Assembly (NCBI RefSeq): GCF_041296385.1
Contig: NW_027183520.1
Coordinates: forward strand, 276,001-340,000
Origin: Aphelocoma coerulescens
Lineage: Eukaryota > Chordata > Aves > Passeriformes > Corvidae
Direction of reading: 5' to 3'
Length of the DNA stretch: 64,000 nt
The translations under genes were made by a program, and so were the position numbers. The notes below the pieces were generated by a model. The model saw nothing but the letters and a program-made list of their open reading frames with translations. It was not told where the DNA came from and did no database searches. Positions 39,656-50,857 of the stretch are shown one piece after another (the first letter of the stretch is position 1; every line of letters begins with the position of its first letter).

Positions 39656-40423
39656 TGTGAGGAATGAGACAACTCTTTGTAGAAATTAAAACAATTTATT
39701 AAAACAGAAAAAAATTGAAAAATTGCAAAAAAAAAAAAAAAAACCTAACAAAATATAAAAATTTTGGATCCTGATGGCTCGAGAGATATGCCCCAGGAGC
39801 GCAGGGATTCAGGAGCTTTAGGCTTAAGACAGCTCTGAACCTCAGGTAGAGAAAAAAAATAAACTTGCAGTTTAGGCTGGTCAAAAAGAAATTTATTTCT
39901 AAAAGCCCCTAGAAAGGGGTAGGCTTCTCCAGCACTGCCTTAGCAAGCTGGAGAGGAAGGGAAAAAAAGAGAGTGGGCGTGTCTTCTCTTACACTTTTAT
40001 AGCTTTTGCTCCGCCCACAGTCCGCCCACAGCCCACCCACAGTCCACCCCCCTGGTTCAAGGCGGTTGGTGTTTTCCCCTTGACAGACCATCTCTGTCCA
40101 CCAATGGCTCTTCCTGGTCAGAGGGGTGATATTAGTTGAGATAAGGGTCATGTGCTTATGGGGGGCTGGGCTGTTTGTTGCAACTGGGGTTTTTTTAAAA
40201 TCTGCCTTGAAACCAAGATACAAGTAAAACATAAAAATACATCCAACACATCTTAAAACACTTGTAAAGGTATACAGTAAACACAGGAAGACCATAAAAG
40301 CTTGATTATTGTACCTGGACTGATGGATTGATTTTAACATTCAATTTAAAAATATTAAGCTCAAATTAATTAAGGCACTTAATATGCAAAGACCAAGCAC
40401 AAATAGGGATTTCATGTATGACA
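39656..40423 (-). repeat. ERV-2 5' LTR
   Basis: 768 bp; matches the 3' LTR apart from an 11-bp expansion (CCCACCCACAGTCC region near 40035-40045). The TATA box is in the matching place. Confidence 0.92.
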
Positions 40424-40428
40424 AAATG

Positions 40429-40620
40429 GAAGAAAAAATAAAAAGGCAAAAAGAAAAAAAAAAAAGACAAACTAAAAGTAAAATAGATTATAAAATAAAA
40501 TAGCATAAAATAACTGGGAAAAAAAAAAAAGAAGAAGAAGAAAACAACAGCAGAGCTTGTTCTGTTGGGACTTTGTGTCTCTTCTTCAAGATCCGAGCAC
40601 CGAGGCGGCGGCGTGCTGGC
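40429..40620 (+). repeat. Inverted-repeat arm, right part
   Basis: Continues the arm interrupted by ERV-2. The phrase AGATTATAAAATAAAATAGC matches, in reverse complement, 19380-19410; similarity runs on through the CTTTGTGTCTCTTCTTC region near 40575. Confidence 0.65.
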
Positions 40621-40847
40621 GGAACGGGCAGAGACCAGAGAGTGGGGAAAGTTGAGTGAAGTGTAAATGACTTTTTGGGCTTAATGAATATGGAACAGTT
40701 TAAGAGAGTCCTTAAGTCCACAGTAAAATGAATGGAGGGCGCCTCTGGCAATATTGCCACGCGGCCAGCGCTGTGATTTGCCTTTGTTTTACTAATAAAT
40801 GTTCAATATTAGATTGCTAAAATATGTAGGTTTTGTATTCATTTTCT
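40621..40847. other. AT-rich flank right of the inverted-repeat arm
   Basis: No gene recognised. An AATAAA on the plus strand lies near 40794. Confidence 0.4.
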
Positions 40848-41066
40848 TCAGAGAGAGAATAAAGAAAGAGAGTGAAGAGAGAGAAAAGAGAGAATAGAGA
40901 AAGAGAGAGAAAGACAGAAAGAGTAAAGAAAGAGGGAATAAAGAGGGAGGGAAAAAGAGAGAGACGATAAGGAGAAAGAGAATAGAGTGAGAGTAAAGAC
41001 AGAGAGAATAAAGACAGAGAGAATAAAGACAGAGAGAGTAAAGACAGAGAGGATAAAGACAAACAT
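40848..41066 (+). repeat. Purine-rich (GA/AAAG) low-complexity tract
   Basis: About 220 bases of nearly pure purine on the plus strand, with phrases GAGAGAATAAAGACAGAGAG repeated near its right end. Minus-strand frames rich in Ser/Leu here are artefacts. Confidence 0.85.
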
Positions 41067-42964
41067 TGCTGCTAAAGAACGTCCGTGCAGCCCCAAACGC
41101 CTTCGCACACCGGCCCCAGTGTCCGTGCTTGGGGCTTGATTTACCAAGATGTGAATATCGATCTCATATCGATATCCAGCTGAGACAGACAAAAGCTCTC
41201 TAACAGTTTAGAGTTAGAAAGTGAATGTTTGATTGGCGCCGGACAGCGGCATGGAACAGCTTCCTAACGCGCAGTGCCCAGGTATGAACGGTTACAGAGT
41301 TCATTTAGCCACAAAAGTGATGAATATCCAAACTACAAATACATATTTATAACAGTGACCCCTGCCGTTCTCCGCTTCGTATGGAAATGAGCTTTAATGG
41401 CATTAAGCATGCGCAGTGCGTGCTCTGAATTGAGTCGCTGCTCTCGAATTGGGTCGGTGGTCCCAGACAGATGAAGTAGCTCATCGCCCTCACTTGGACC
41501 TTTTTTGCCTCTCTGAACTTTAACAATCTTAATTACTTTAGTGACCTCCCAATTTCCTCTTGCGTGACTTTTGAATAGGTTCCCACAGAGGGAGGAAATT
41601 GGGAATTGTCCTTGTTCCCTACACTAACTGATCAATATTTCTGTTCCTTGTTCTAAGCACAGCTAAACAAACATACAAATGACAGATCATCAATTATTCC
41701 GTAATCAATTACTAACATCTTAAAAACCATTTCAAATCTAGCTCTCTCTTAACTATTTTAATTAACTCTAGTCCAGCTCAAATTCTTTCTTATTCTAACT
41801 AATTTCAACACAGCTAGCCTATAACTAAAATCTTTATGTTTCTTTTAAATCTATGTTTCAGGGTGTCACCATGGCCACGGGGCTGCCCCAGGGCAGAAAT
41901 CCCCTGCGGAGATACCGGGACCGGCTGTGGGAGGTGGGACGCCAAACACACCGGCTTTAGTCTCTTTGGGATGAAGAAACGTGATTTTTAATCTCTTTGG
42001 ACAGAAATCTACTTGAGATTGCATCAGTCAGTTGTACATGGCATTCAAAAGACATAATAAATACTAAAAAGGAATAATGATAAATAGCTGTGGTTCAAAA
42101 GGCATAAAGACGTAGTTGGGTGCAACATATCCACTGACAAAAGATTTAATAAAAGAAAAACTATACTGTAATAGAATCTTTCTTCTGCATTTTCATCAGA
42201 GGTTGTTCTTGGGTTTTTAAACTTGAATTTCTTGTTTCCTCTGATCTGCTTTGTTTTGCAACCATTGAAGCTAAAATGAGCAACATCAGGACCAAATCAA
42301 CAGCTGGGTGCAAAGCCTCAGAATGAATGTGGAACTAATGGAGGATTCACGTGCTTTAGACACGTGTGTGCACAGGGGCACAAAAGCATCGCTCCTTTTG
42401 GAGGCTGCACAACAGCACATGAGTGGTAAAATCAGATTGACTCCTGTTTTCACAGGCTTCCCGGGCATCACTTATCAAGGATCTCCTCAAGCCCAGTGAG
42501 TGAGCGAGGACAGATCAAGGGTGGTTCTGGATAATCTATTTTCACTCACATTTTCCAACTCCTCCCACTGGTTTGAAGTGCCAGTGTCCATTGTTGGAGC
42601 CACCACAGTGGAAAGGAGCAGCAGAGCTGAACAGAGAAAGCGACTTTTGCCCTCAGACCAGAGCAAGCAGGAAGGCACACAGCTTGCACACATGAAGGTC
42701 TCTTGTCCATTCCAAGAAAAAGGCATCCACCAAAAGGAAAGGTTTGTTGAATTCAGTGTAACAATTCAGCGATTTCAGGAAAACAGTTGAAAGGAATGTG
42801 ATGAATGTGTCTCTGCAAACAGACCCTGTGAATCTGCTGGTAGGCAGGGCCAGGGACTTGTAGGTAGGGAAGTGACAGAAGAAACTATCAGCTCAAGAGT
42901 CTTCCTGATGCAGAGTGAAGTAGAATCTGCAACCAGAATCAGCATCCATCGAGCACCTCGCACC
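41067..42964. other. AT-rich intergenic DNA, no gene recognised
   Basis: No family could be read in any frame. At 41871 an ATG in a strong context (CACCATGG) opens only 29 codons. A retroviral or LTR origin of 41080-41900 is possible but not shown. Confidence 0.4.
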
Positions 42965-43560
42965 CAGCATCAGCCCTGGATCCCCCCAGCTCTCATCATC
43001 CAGCCCTGGATCTCCCCAGCTCCCATCATCCAGCCCTGGATCTCCCCAGCTCCCATCAGCCAGCCCTGCATCCCCCCAGCTCCCAGCATCAGCCCTGGAT
43101 CCCCCCAGCTCCCAGCATCCAGCCCTGGATCCCCCCAGCTCTCAGCATCCAGCTCTGGATCCCCCCAGCTCCCATCATCCAGCCCTGCATCCCCCCAGCT
43201 CCCATCATCCAGCCCTGGATCCCCCCAGCTCCCATCACCCAGCCCTGGATCCCCCCGGCTCCTAGCATCCAGCCCTGGATCCCCTCAGCTCCCAGCATCC
43301 AGCCCTGGATCCCCCCAGCTCCCATCAGCCAGCCCTGCATCCCCCCAGCTCCCATCATCCAGCCCTGCATCCCCCCAGCTCCCATCATCCAGCCCTGGAT
43401 CCCCCCAGCTCCCATCACCCAGCCCTGGATCCCCCCGGCTCCCAGCATCCAGCCCTGGATCCCCTCAGCTCCCATCACCCAGCCCTGGATCCCCCCGGCT
43501 CCCATCACCCAGCCCTGGATCCCCCCGGCTCCCAGCATCCAGCCCTGGACCTGCCCAGCC
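42965..43560 (+). repeat. 30-bp minisatellite (about 20 units)
   Basis: Units of CAGCCCTGGATCCCCCCAGC plus TCCCATCATC, with small variants (CATCACC, CAGCATC) and a higher-order pattern of about 120-240 bp. Because 30 is a multiple of 3 and the unit lacks stops, both strands stay open: a Ser/Pro repeat on plus and a Gly/Met/Trp repeat on minus. I do not call either a gene. Confidence 0.92.
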
Positions 43561-44429
43561 CCCTCACCCAGCCCTGGAACCACCAGGCCTCCACTCCCAG
43601 GCCTGGACCCCCAGCTCCCACCAGCCCTGGATCCCTGTCCAGCTCCCATCAGCCAGCCCTGGTCCCTGCCCGGTCCCGTCACCCAGCTCTGCACCCTCCA
43701 AGCCCCCCGCAGCCAGCTCTGGGCTCCCAGGCACTCCAGTTCCCCCTGCACCCTCACCCCATGGCAGCCTCACTCTTGTGCGCTTTTGGGAGCGGTGCCC
43801 TCAACCACCAGCGGTGGAATGACCCTGTGCTGATTTGGGCTCAGCCCAGTTTTTGGTAGTGGGGGAGGCCACGGAGGTGGCTTCTGTGAGAAGCTGCTGG
43901 AAGCTTCTGCTGTATCCGGCAGAGCCGATCCCTGCTGGCTCTGAAGATGGACATGGCACTGGCCAGCTGGAGAGGTTGGTAGCGCCTCTGGGATGGCGAA
44001 TGTAAGAAGGAAATCAAAGCAGCGCCTGGGCAGTTTTTTTCCAGGGGAGGCGAGGCGCCGCCGGCGGGGCCATCCCGGTGCCGCGGGTGTGGCCATGTGG
44101 CCGCTGTGGCCGCCGCCGTTTCGGTGCTGCCCGCGGCGAGCTTGGCCTGCCTGGCCGCTGTTAGCCAGCCGCGCTGCGAGCAGAAAGGCCGGGGCGGCGG
44201 CGGCGGCTTCTCCTTCTCAGCGCCCGCATGAAGAGAGGCGCTGAACGGCGGCTGCGACCGCCCGCGCAGGGGCAGCGGGGCCACGGGGCCGGCAGGGCAA
44301 ACACGGCAAACGATTGCCCGGGGCAGCACCGAGACCAAATCAACTTCTCCGTGCTGCGAAACCCTGCAGAAATCCTGGAACTGGGGGCATTTGGTGGCAA
44401 TGGCACTTAGGAGCAGCAGTTAACCCTAT
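43561..44429. other. GC-rich, CpG-rich stretch without recognised gene
   Basis: 43990-44400 is CpG-dense with GCC/CGG runs and could be a CpG island or a 5' end. A plus-strand frame at 43993-44244 (MANVRRKSKQRLGS...) has no recognised family. Confidence 0.35.
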
Positions 44430-45380
44430 ACCAGCTATTACATTGTACAGGAGGTTATGATCCAGATTATACAGATATCTTATAACTCAAGCTATATTAG
44501 CATCTTGTTACTTTGACCCCAGTTATAATGTTAACTAGTTACTACCTGCATAGAAAGGTTATTCTTAACATGTTTACACATCATTTACAAGCAGCAGTTT
44601 TTTCCTCCTAGTTGTAGAAAGAGGAGGAAGTGAGGACATGTAGAGAAAGACAACTTGACGGCACCAAGGTCAGTGGAAAGAAAGAGGGGCAGGAGATGCT
44701 TCCAGCGTCGGAGTCGAGATTTTCTCTGCAAGCCGTGCTGAGGACTGGGATAAAACAAACTGTCTCCCTGGGATCCATGAAGTCCACGGGGGGATGCAGA
44801 GATCCACTCCCAGCCCGTGGGAAAAGGTGCTCACAGCGGAGCGGCTGGGTGCTACAAAAGCTGTAATCCAGGGGGAGACCTGAACAGGGAGAGAGGGCTC
44901 CTGCTTCCAGAGATAGAGAAAGAGGGCCCTTGCTTCCGAACTGAAGCAGCTGATCCTTAAAAGACTACACCCCATGGACTAATGACCACACCTGCAGTTT
45001 TGGGAAGACCGTTTTGCCCGTGGGAGGGACTCACGTTACAGCAGGCTGGGCGGGACTGATACTCGTGAAATTAGAAACGCGCTGCAGAAGTGCACAGAGA
45101 ACTGTCTCCTGTGGGAAGGACCCCACGGCAGAGCAGAAGAAAGAGACTCCCCTCCCTGAGGGAACTGAAGAAAGATCTCAAGTGATGAACTGGCTTGAAC
45201 ACTCCCAGGCCCTGTCTCCCTGCGCTGTTGGAGGGAAAGAGGGAGGGGATAGAGGGGAAAAAGGTGTTTGAAAGGCTTATTTTCTTCCTCATTATCCTAC
45301 TTTGTTAATAATAAATTTACTTTATACCTTTAAGTTTGAGCCTGTTTTGAACTCAGAAAGTTTTTCTCCCAATCCTTATC
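44430..45380 (+). mobile_element. Probable old solo LTR or LTR fragment
   Basis: The right end has a typical R/U5 look: TTGTTAATAATAAATTTAC with AATAAA at 45310-45315, then a T-rich stretch GCCTGTTTTGAACTC. No internal retroviral gene accompanies it, and its left border and target duplication could not be fixed. An ERVL-like origin is likely for such sequence but is inference. Confidence 0.4.
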
Positions 45381-45429
45381 TCAACTCATGAGCCCTTCGT
45401 GATGATTTTCATGAGTAGCTGGTATTTGA

Positions 45430-46690
45430 AAGTGTCAAACCATGACAGTGGCCCTTGTGTTCCAGGTGGCCCCTTTCTGTCACAAGTGATCCTTGGTTCC
45501 ATGAGATTCCTTTGCCCCACGGTGGTCTCCAGGTTTCCATCAGGCTGCACTGTGTCCCAATGGACACTGGATTCCACAGGAGCTGGCAGTGTCCCAGTGT
45601 CACCGGTGTCCCATGAGGCCCCACTTGGTCAAAGTGGAGCCGTGGTTCCATGAGATTCCATGTTGTCGCAATGGCCTGCTGAGTTCCATGGGGCTGTGCT
45701 GTGTCACAGTGGACACTGAGATCCACGTGCCCTGGCAATGTCCAAGTGGCACCTGGCTTCCACAAGGCCCTGCTGTGTTTGAAGGTGACACTTTGTTCCC
45801 CAAGATTCCATTGTGTCACAGTGGTGTCCTGGGTGCCACAAGGCCCCTCTGTGTCACAATGGACCCTTGGTTCTGTGAGATTCCATTGTGTCACAGTGGT
45901 CTCCTAGGTACCACGAGGCCCCGCTGTAAAACAGTGCACACTTGGTTCCATGAGTTTCCATTCCATCAGAATGCTCTCTTGGATTCCATGAGGCCCTGCT
46001 GTGTCCCCAGGGAGCCTTTGTTCCATATTTTCCCATGGTGTCACAATGGTCTCCAGTGCTCTATGAGGCCACACCATGGGACAGTGGACATTTGCTTCCA
46101 TGAGATTCCACGGTGTCACAATGGTCTCCTGGGTGCCATGAGGCCCCTCTTTGTAACAGCTGAGACTTGGTTCCCCAAGATTCCCTGGTGTCACTGTGCT
46201 CTCCTGGGATCCATCAGGCTGTGCTGTGTCACAGTGGACACTCGCTTCCTCGAAGGCTGCAGATGTCCAGTGGCACCGGGTTTCCTTCCATGAGGTCGCG
46301 CTTTGTCCCAATGGGGCCTTGGTTCCATGAGAATCCATTGTGACCCTGTGCTCCCCTAGGTCCCACGAGGCCTTGCTCTGCCACAATGGCACCTTGTTTC
46401 TACAAGGCCTGGCAATGTTTTTGTGGCCCTTGTGTTCCATGGGGCCCCTCTCTGTCACAAGTGACCCTTGGTTCCATGAGATTCCTTTGCCCCACGGTGG
46501 TCTCCAGGTTTCCATCAGGCTGCACTGTGTCCCAATGGACACTGGATTCCACAGGAGCTGGCAGTGTCCCAGTGTCACCGGTGTCCCATGAGGCCCCACT
46601 TGGTCAAAGTGGAGCCGTGTTTCCATGAGATTCCATGTTGGCACAGGGGCCTGCTGAGTTCCATGAGGCTGCGCCGTGTCCCAATGGACA
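45430..46690 (+). repeat. 37-bp minisatellite array A3
   Basis: Over thirty imperfect units of the same kind as A1 (TGTCACAATGGNNCCTTGG, TTCCATGAG...). About 210 bp at 45455-45690 recurs almost unchanged at 46435-46660, showing that larger blocks of the array were duplicated. Long frames on both strands are repeat artefacts. Confidence 0.88.
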
Positions 46691-48772
46691 ATCTCGCTGC
46701 CCTCGGCTCTGCGCTGCCATTGCCAGCCCTGCCCTGACCTCTGCCCAGCCTCACCCTCTGTGCCTTGGACACACACACATGCCCTGAGCTCATCCTCCCT
46801 CTGGGTGCTTCTCCTGCCCCAGCGCTGCCCTGGGAGGGTTCATTCCTCACAGGAGCTGCTGTGTTTGTACTGGTGCATTTTATAGCTCTGCTTCTGCCTC
46901 TCTGTCACTTGTGTCTCCACAGAGCTCTGCAGGGAGAAGATTCATGGAATGACAGAGGTGGGAAGAGCCCCCTGAGCCCCCTTGGCCAGGCTGTGGCTGG
47001 GCTGGAGTTGCCTTTGTCCAGAGCAGCCCCTGGGCTGCTGTGCTTGCCACTTGTGGCTGCAGCGGGCTTGGTCCCAGCCCAAGGCTTTGGCTGTCCCTGA
47101 GCAGGGCTGGCCCCGCATGAGGCGTCTCTGCAGCCCCCCCAAACCATGGGCTGGGGGTGGGCAAGTGTTCCCAAGGGCACAGGGAGGGGACAGCTGGGCT
47201 GGACTGACCCAAGGGATCTCCCATTCCATGGGACGTCATGGTCAGCAATGGACTGGGGGAAAGGAAGGGGGTGAGAGGGTGTCTGGATTTTCTGTATTGA
47301 TCCATTTGTCTTCCAAGGCAGCCACTCCATGCACTGAATTCTTGCCTCCCTGTGGTTGCTTTGCTTCTGCATTTGGCCTTTGCTCTTTACTTCCCTGCCC
47401 CAACCATTAATCTCTCTTCATGGTGACTCACAGTTTTCTCAGCTTATTTTCTCCCGGTGCCTGGCTGGGGAGGGACAGTGCCAGAGACACTTGGTTGTCA
47501 CTTGATGGACAGAGAGGTTTTACCACGGTCACCTTGCCCAAGCCTTCTCTTATGGGCACACCCAGAAGCGTCAGGGCTCTGTCGGGTGCCCACCCCTGAG
47601 CTGGGCTCATGCCCTGCTCACAGCCCCAGGGCTGCTCAGGGACACGAGTCCTTCCCTGGCACGCTCACAGACAGTTCATTGCAGCACGGGCAGGGGCTCC
47701 CTGGGCTCTGCTGCCGCTGCCAGAGCCTGGCAGGGAGCTCAGCCCTGCGGGTGTCACCCTGCCCTGCCCCTGCCCGAGGTGCCCCACGGCCGCAGGGATG
47801 GGCACGGGGAGCTCTGTGCACAGGAGCTCATCCCAGCCCCGCATCCAGGGGGTTCCCAGGGGACGGCACTCTCTGGGAACTCCAGGAACAGCTGAAGGTG
47901 TTTGTGCTCGCTGGGTTTATGTCCCCCCCCCCACACAGGGTGTTCAGGGCTGTGTCTTGTCTGTGCACTGCAAACACGGAGCCCTGACCCGGTCCCTGGA
48001 TGTCCCTCCATGGAGGGAAGAACAACCTCTGTGAGCTGGGCAGAGAGGCCCCTGCTGGCAGCGGCGCTGGCTTTGCCAGGGCACTGCTGGGTGCCCCCAC
48101 CCTGAGCACTGCCACCCTTTGCTGCTCAGGGCTGGTTTCCTCTCCAGGGTGCTGCGTTGGGCACATCCTGGAGACAAAATTGGGAAGGAGATTGAAGCTT
48201 TCAGGCCCTGCACTGGGGAGATGCCCTCGCATGATGGAAATGCTGCTGCAGAGCCCAGCTCTGTCCCAGCAGTGCCCACGGCCTGTCCCTGCCTGCAGTC
48301 CCTGGGCAGTCACACAGCAGGACTGGGACCCAGCTGACAGAGCCCTGAGGCCTGAAACCAACACAGGGGCTCTGCAGGGGAGTGTGGAAGGGAAGGAAGA
48401 GGAGTTACGGAGGAGAAGTCCTGGGGCTCCCTGGCAGTGCTCTCCTGCTGGGACTCTTTTCTCCCCCAGCTCTGCCCAGAGGCACCGACCCTGCAGCTCC
48501 AGAGAAGTCAGGGAGGAAAGATGTCAGGGAAACAAGACAACACAGGCTTCTTTCTTTTGTTCCAGCACACACATACTGTAGTGCAGCTCCCCGTTTCTAC
48601 AGTCTCTGGGTCACACTGGAAAGGCAAATACCAAATTAAAAATGGAACAGACAAAGATTTTTGTGTGAACAAATTCACAGCAGCGTAACACCTGTGTCAG
48701 CAGCAACAAACACAGGACACAGAGTGGGCATTAATGAGTCACATCAGAGCAGCTCTGCAGGAGAATGAGAGT
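46691..48772. other. Non-coding 3' flank of the second olfactory receptor
   Basis: 46690-46850 is the inverted partner of 3100-3270. The rest is GC-rich, with no recognised gene; open frames at 47457-48034 lack any family signature. Confidence 0.4.
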
Positions 48773-49702
48773 TTATTGCTGCTGAAAACCAGCCGTGATC
48801 CTTTTCCTCAGGGCATCCCTGAGCTCCTGGTTCCTCAGGCTGTAGATGAGGGGGTTCATGGCTGGAGGCAGCACCGAGTACAGAACTGACACTGCCACAT
48901 CCAGGGATGGGGAGGAGATGGAGGGGGGCTTCAGGTAGGAAAACATAACAGTGCTGAGGAACAGAGAGCATGGCCAGGTGAGGGAGGCACGTGGAAAAGG
49001 CTTTGTGCCGGCCCTGCTCAGAGGGGATCCTCAGCACGGCCCTGAAGATCTGCACATAGGAGAAAACAATGAACACAAACCAGCCAAATACCAAACAGGC
49101 ACTGACAGCGATGAGCCCAAGTTCCCTGAGGTAGGATTTGGAGCAGGAGAGCTTGAGGATGTGTGGGATTTCCCAGAAGAAGTGGCCCAGGCCATTGCCC
49201 TGGCACAGGGGCAGGGGAAATGTATTGGCCATGTGCATGAGAGCGTAGAGAAAGGCACTGGCCCAGGCAGCTGCTGCCATGTGGGCACAAGCTCTGCTGC
49301 CCAGGAGGGCCCCGTAGTGCAGGGCTCTGCAGATGGACACGTAGCGGTCGTAGCACATGATGAGGAGGAGGGAATACTCTGCTGAGATGAAGAACAGAAA
49401 GAAAAACACCTGAGCAGCACATGCTGAGTAGGAGAGGTGCCTGGTGCCCAGAGGGAATTGTGCATGGCCTTGGGGACAGTGGTGCAGATGGAGCCCAGGT
49501 CGCTGAGGGCCAGGCTGAGCAGGAAGAAGAACATGGGGCTGTGCAGGTGCTGGCCGCAGGCTCCGGCGCTGGTGATGAGGCCGCTGCCCAGGAGGGCAGC
49601 CAGGGAGATGCCCAGGAAGAGGCAGAAGTGCAGGAGCTGCAGCTGCCGCGTGTCTGCCAATGCCAGCAGGAGGAAGTGCCTGATGGAGCTGCTGTTGGAC
49701 AT
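48773..49702 (-). pseudogene. Olfactory receptor pseudogene, copy 2 (gamma-c/OR14-like)
   Basis: Nearly full-length receptor, ATG 49702 (MSNSSSIRHFLLLALADTR) to TAA 48773-48775. It has TM1-TM2, the MCYDRYVSICRALHYG motif, TM4, TM5 and KAFSTCLPHL. In the 3' part the receptor frame continues with YLKPPSISSPSL, NPLIYSLRNQELRDALRK (TM7 and tail). Two small breaks disable it: one base missing at about 49445-49450 just before TM3, and a CT dinucleotide missing at about 48964-48968 in TM6. It is not a working receptor unless these are sequencing errors. Copy 1 at 5048-5812 is broken at the same first site by a different length and has lost TM6-7. Confidence 0.9.
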
Positions 49703-50857
49703 TTCTTCACTCTGGACTGTTGGAAGAAGGCATTGACAAGCTGGGACAGATTCCCCTGAGTCAATCCTATGCTATTTTCTTAGGAAGCCCCTCAAAACCA
49801 CTTCTCCTCCTGTGACAGAACTTGGCTAAGCTTTTTGATTTCTGAGCTCAGGTTTGTGCTGCTGCCTCATCCTCAGCATTGCTCTCAGCCTGAACACTGG
49901 GGGCCCTGAGGGAAAACAGGGCTCCCTGTGCCCCAGTGCAGTCGGACCTGCTGGTCCCCACACAGGTGCCCTTTGCTCATTTCACCTCCCTCTATTTCCC
50001 GGTGATTGTACTTAAAATGGGCTTGAAAAATAAAGTGACTTTTTGAAGGCCCCAATTTCAAAACCATTGCTCTAAACCCTTCTCCCTTTCCCTGTGCAGC
50101 TGTGGTTGCTCTGGCTCTCTGCTGCCTGCAGTTGTGCCTCCTGGCAGCTGTTCCTCTGGGTCCAAGGCTTGTCCCTGCCAGTGCTGCCAGAGCCCAGCCC
50201 AGCCCTGGGGGCTCAGCTCTGCCCTGCAGAGCCCTCCCAGCACAGGGCACTGCCCAGGGGCATCTCCCTGGCAGCAGGGCCTGAAGGGCAGCTCAGACAA
50301 AGGGAGATGCTGCAAGCCAAGGTGCTGCTGGTGCTGTCTGCAGGCAGAGGAGTGTGAGGAGGCACTTCCTGAGGGAGATCTGAGGCAGAGCTGCTGATCC
50401 CCAGGGCGGCAGTGCAGGAGTCTCAGTGACACAGACAAACCTGAGAGCCCCTTTCCCTTCCCTTGAGGAGAAAGCTGAGAGCAGCTCTGGCCATGCAGCA
50501 CCACCTCCCCAGCAGGAGGAGTCTGCCCTGAGGGGGGTCGCTCCTTCCACCTCCAACTCCTCCCCACAGCCCATGGGGAGCTCCCAGGCAGGCTGAGAGC
50601 TGCCCCTGGCAGGTGGCAGATGCCCTGGCCTGGCAAAGAGCCCTCAGGGCTGCAGGAGCTGCTCTGCAGGACAGCCCTGGGCACCCCTGGCTCCTGCCCA
50701 CCTTCAGAGCCTGCAGCCGGCCCTGGCAGCAGGAGCCGTCCTGCCCTGTCCCTCTGACGGTGCCCAGGGCAGCCCCGCTCTGCAGCACATCCTCCCCCAA
50801 GGCAGGAACGGCAGCAGAGCCATCCTCACAGCCATGGCAGCCGTGTCATGGGCCAGC
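48952..50857 (+). repeat. Segmental duplication, copy 2 (pairs with 5048-6965)
   Basis: Direct repeat of the first receptor block; the similarity extends about 1.15 kb upstream of the receptor start and stops at about 50857. Confidence 0.85.

Larger units (their letters stand above)
29868..40428 (-). mobile_element. ERV-2: complete gammaretrovirus-type provirus
   Basis: Full provirus on the minus strand: 5' LTR (39656-40423), proline-tRNA-like primer site, a 1.45-kb leader, gag, pol behind a UGA, env, polypurine tract, 3' LTR (29873-30629). A 5-bp target duplication AAATG is at 29868-29872 and 40424-40428. LTR lengths are 768 and 757 bp; the only clear difference is one extra 11-bp copy in a CCCAC-type repeat of the 5' LTR. 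Gag, pol and env are all open. Near-identical LTRs and intact genes point to recent insertion. Gag and pol in one frame with a stop between, and protease inside pol, are gammaretroviral traits. Confidence 0.93.

Noticed and set aside
41871..41960. 29-codon frame in a strong start context (CACCATGG)
   Set aside because: Too short, no family and no splice signal seen.
42872..43822. 316-codon Ser/Pro-rich protein
   Set aside because: It is a translation of the 30-bp minisatellite; the opposite strand is open as well.
45409..46776. Long frames of 161-290 codons on both strands
   Set aside because: They are translations of the 37-bp minisatellite.
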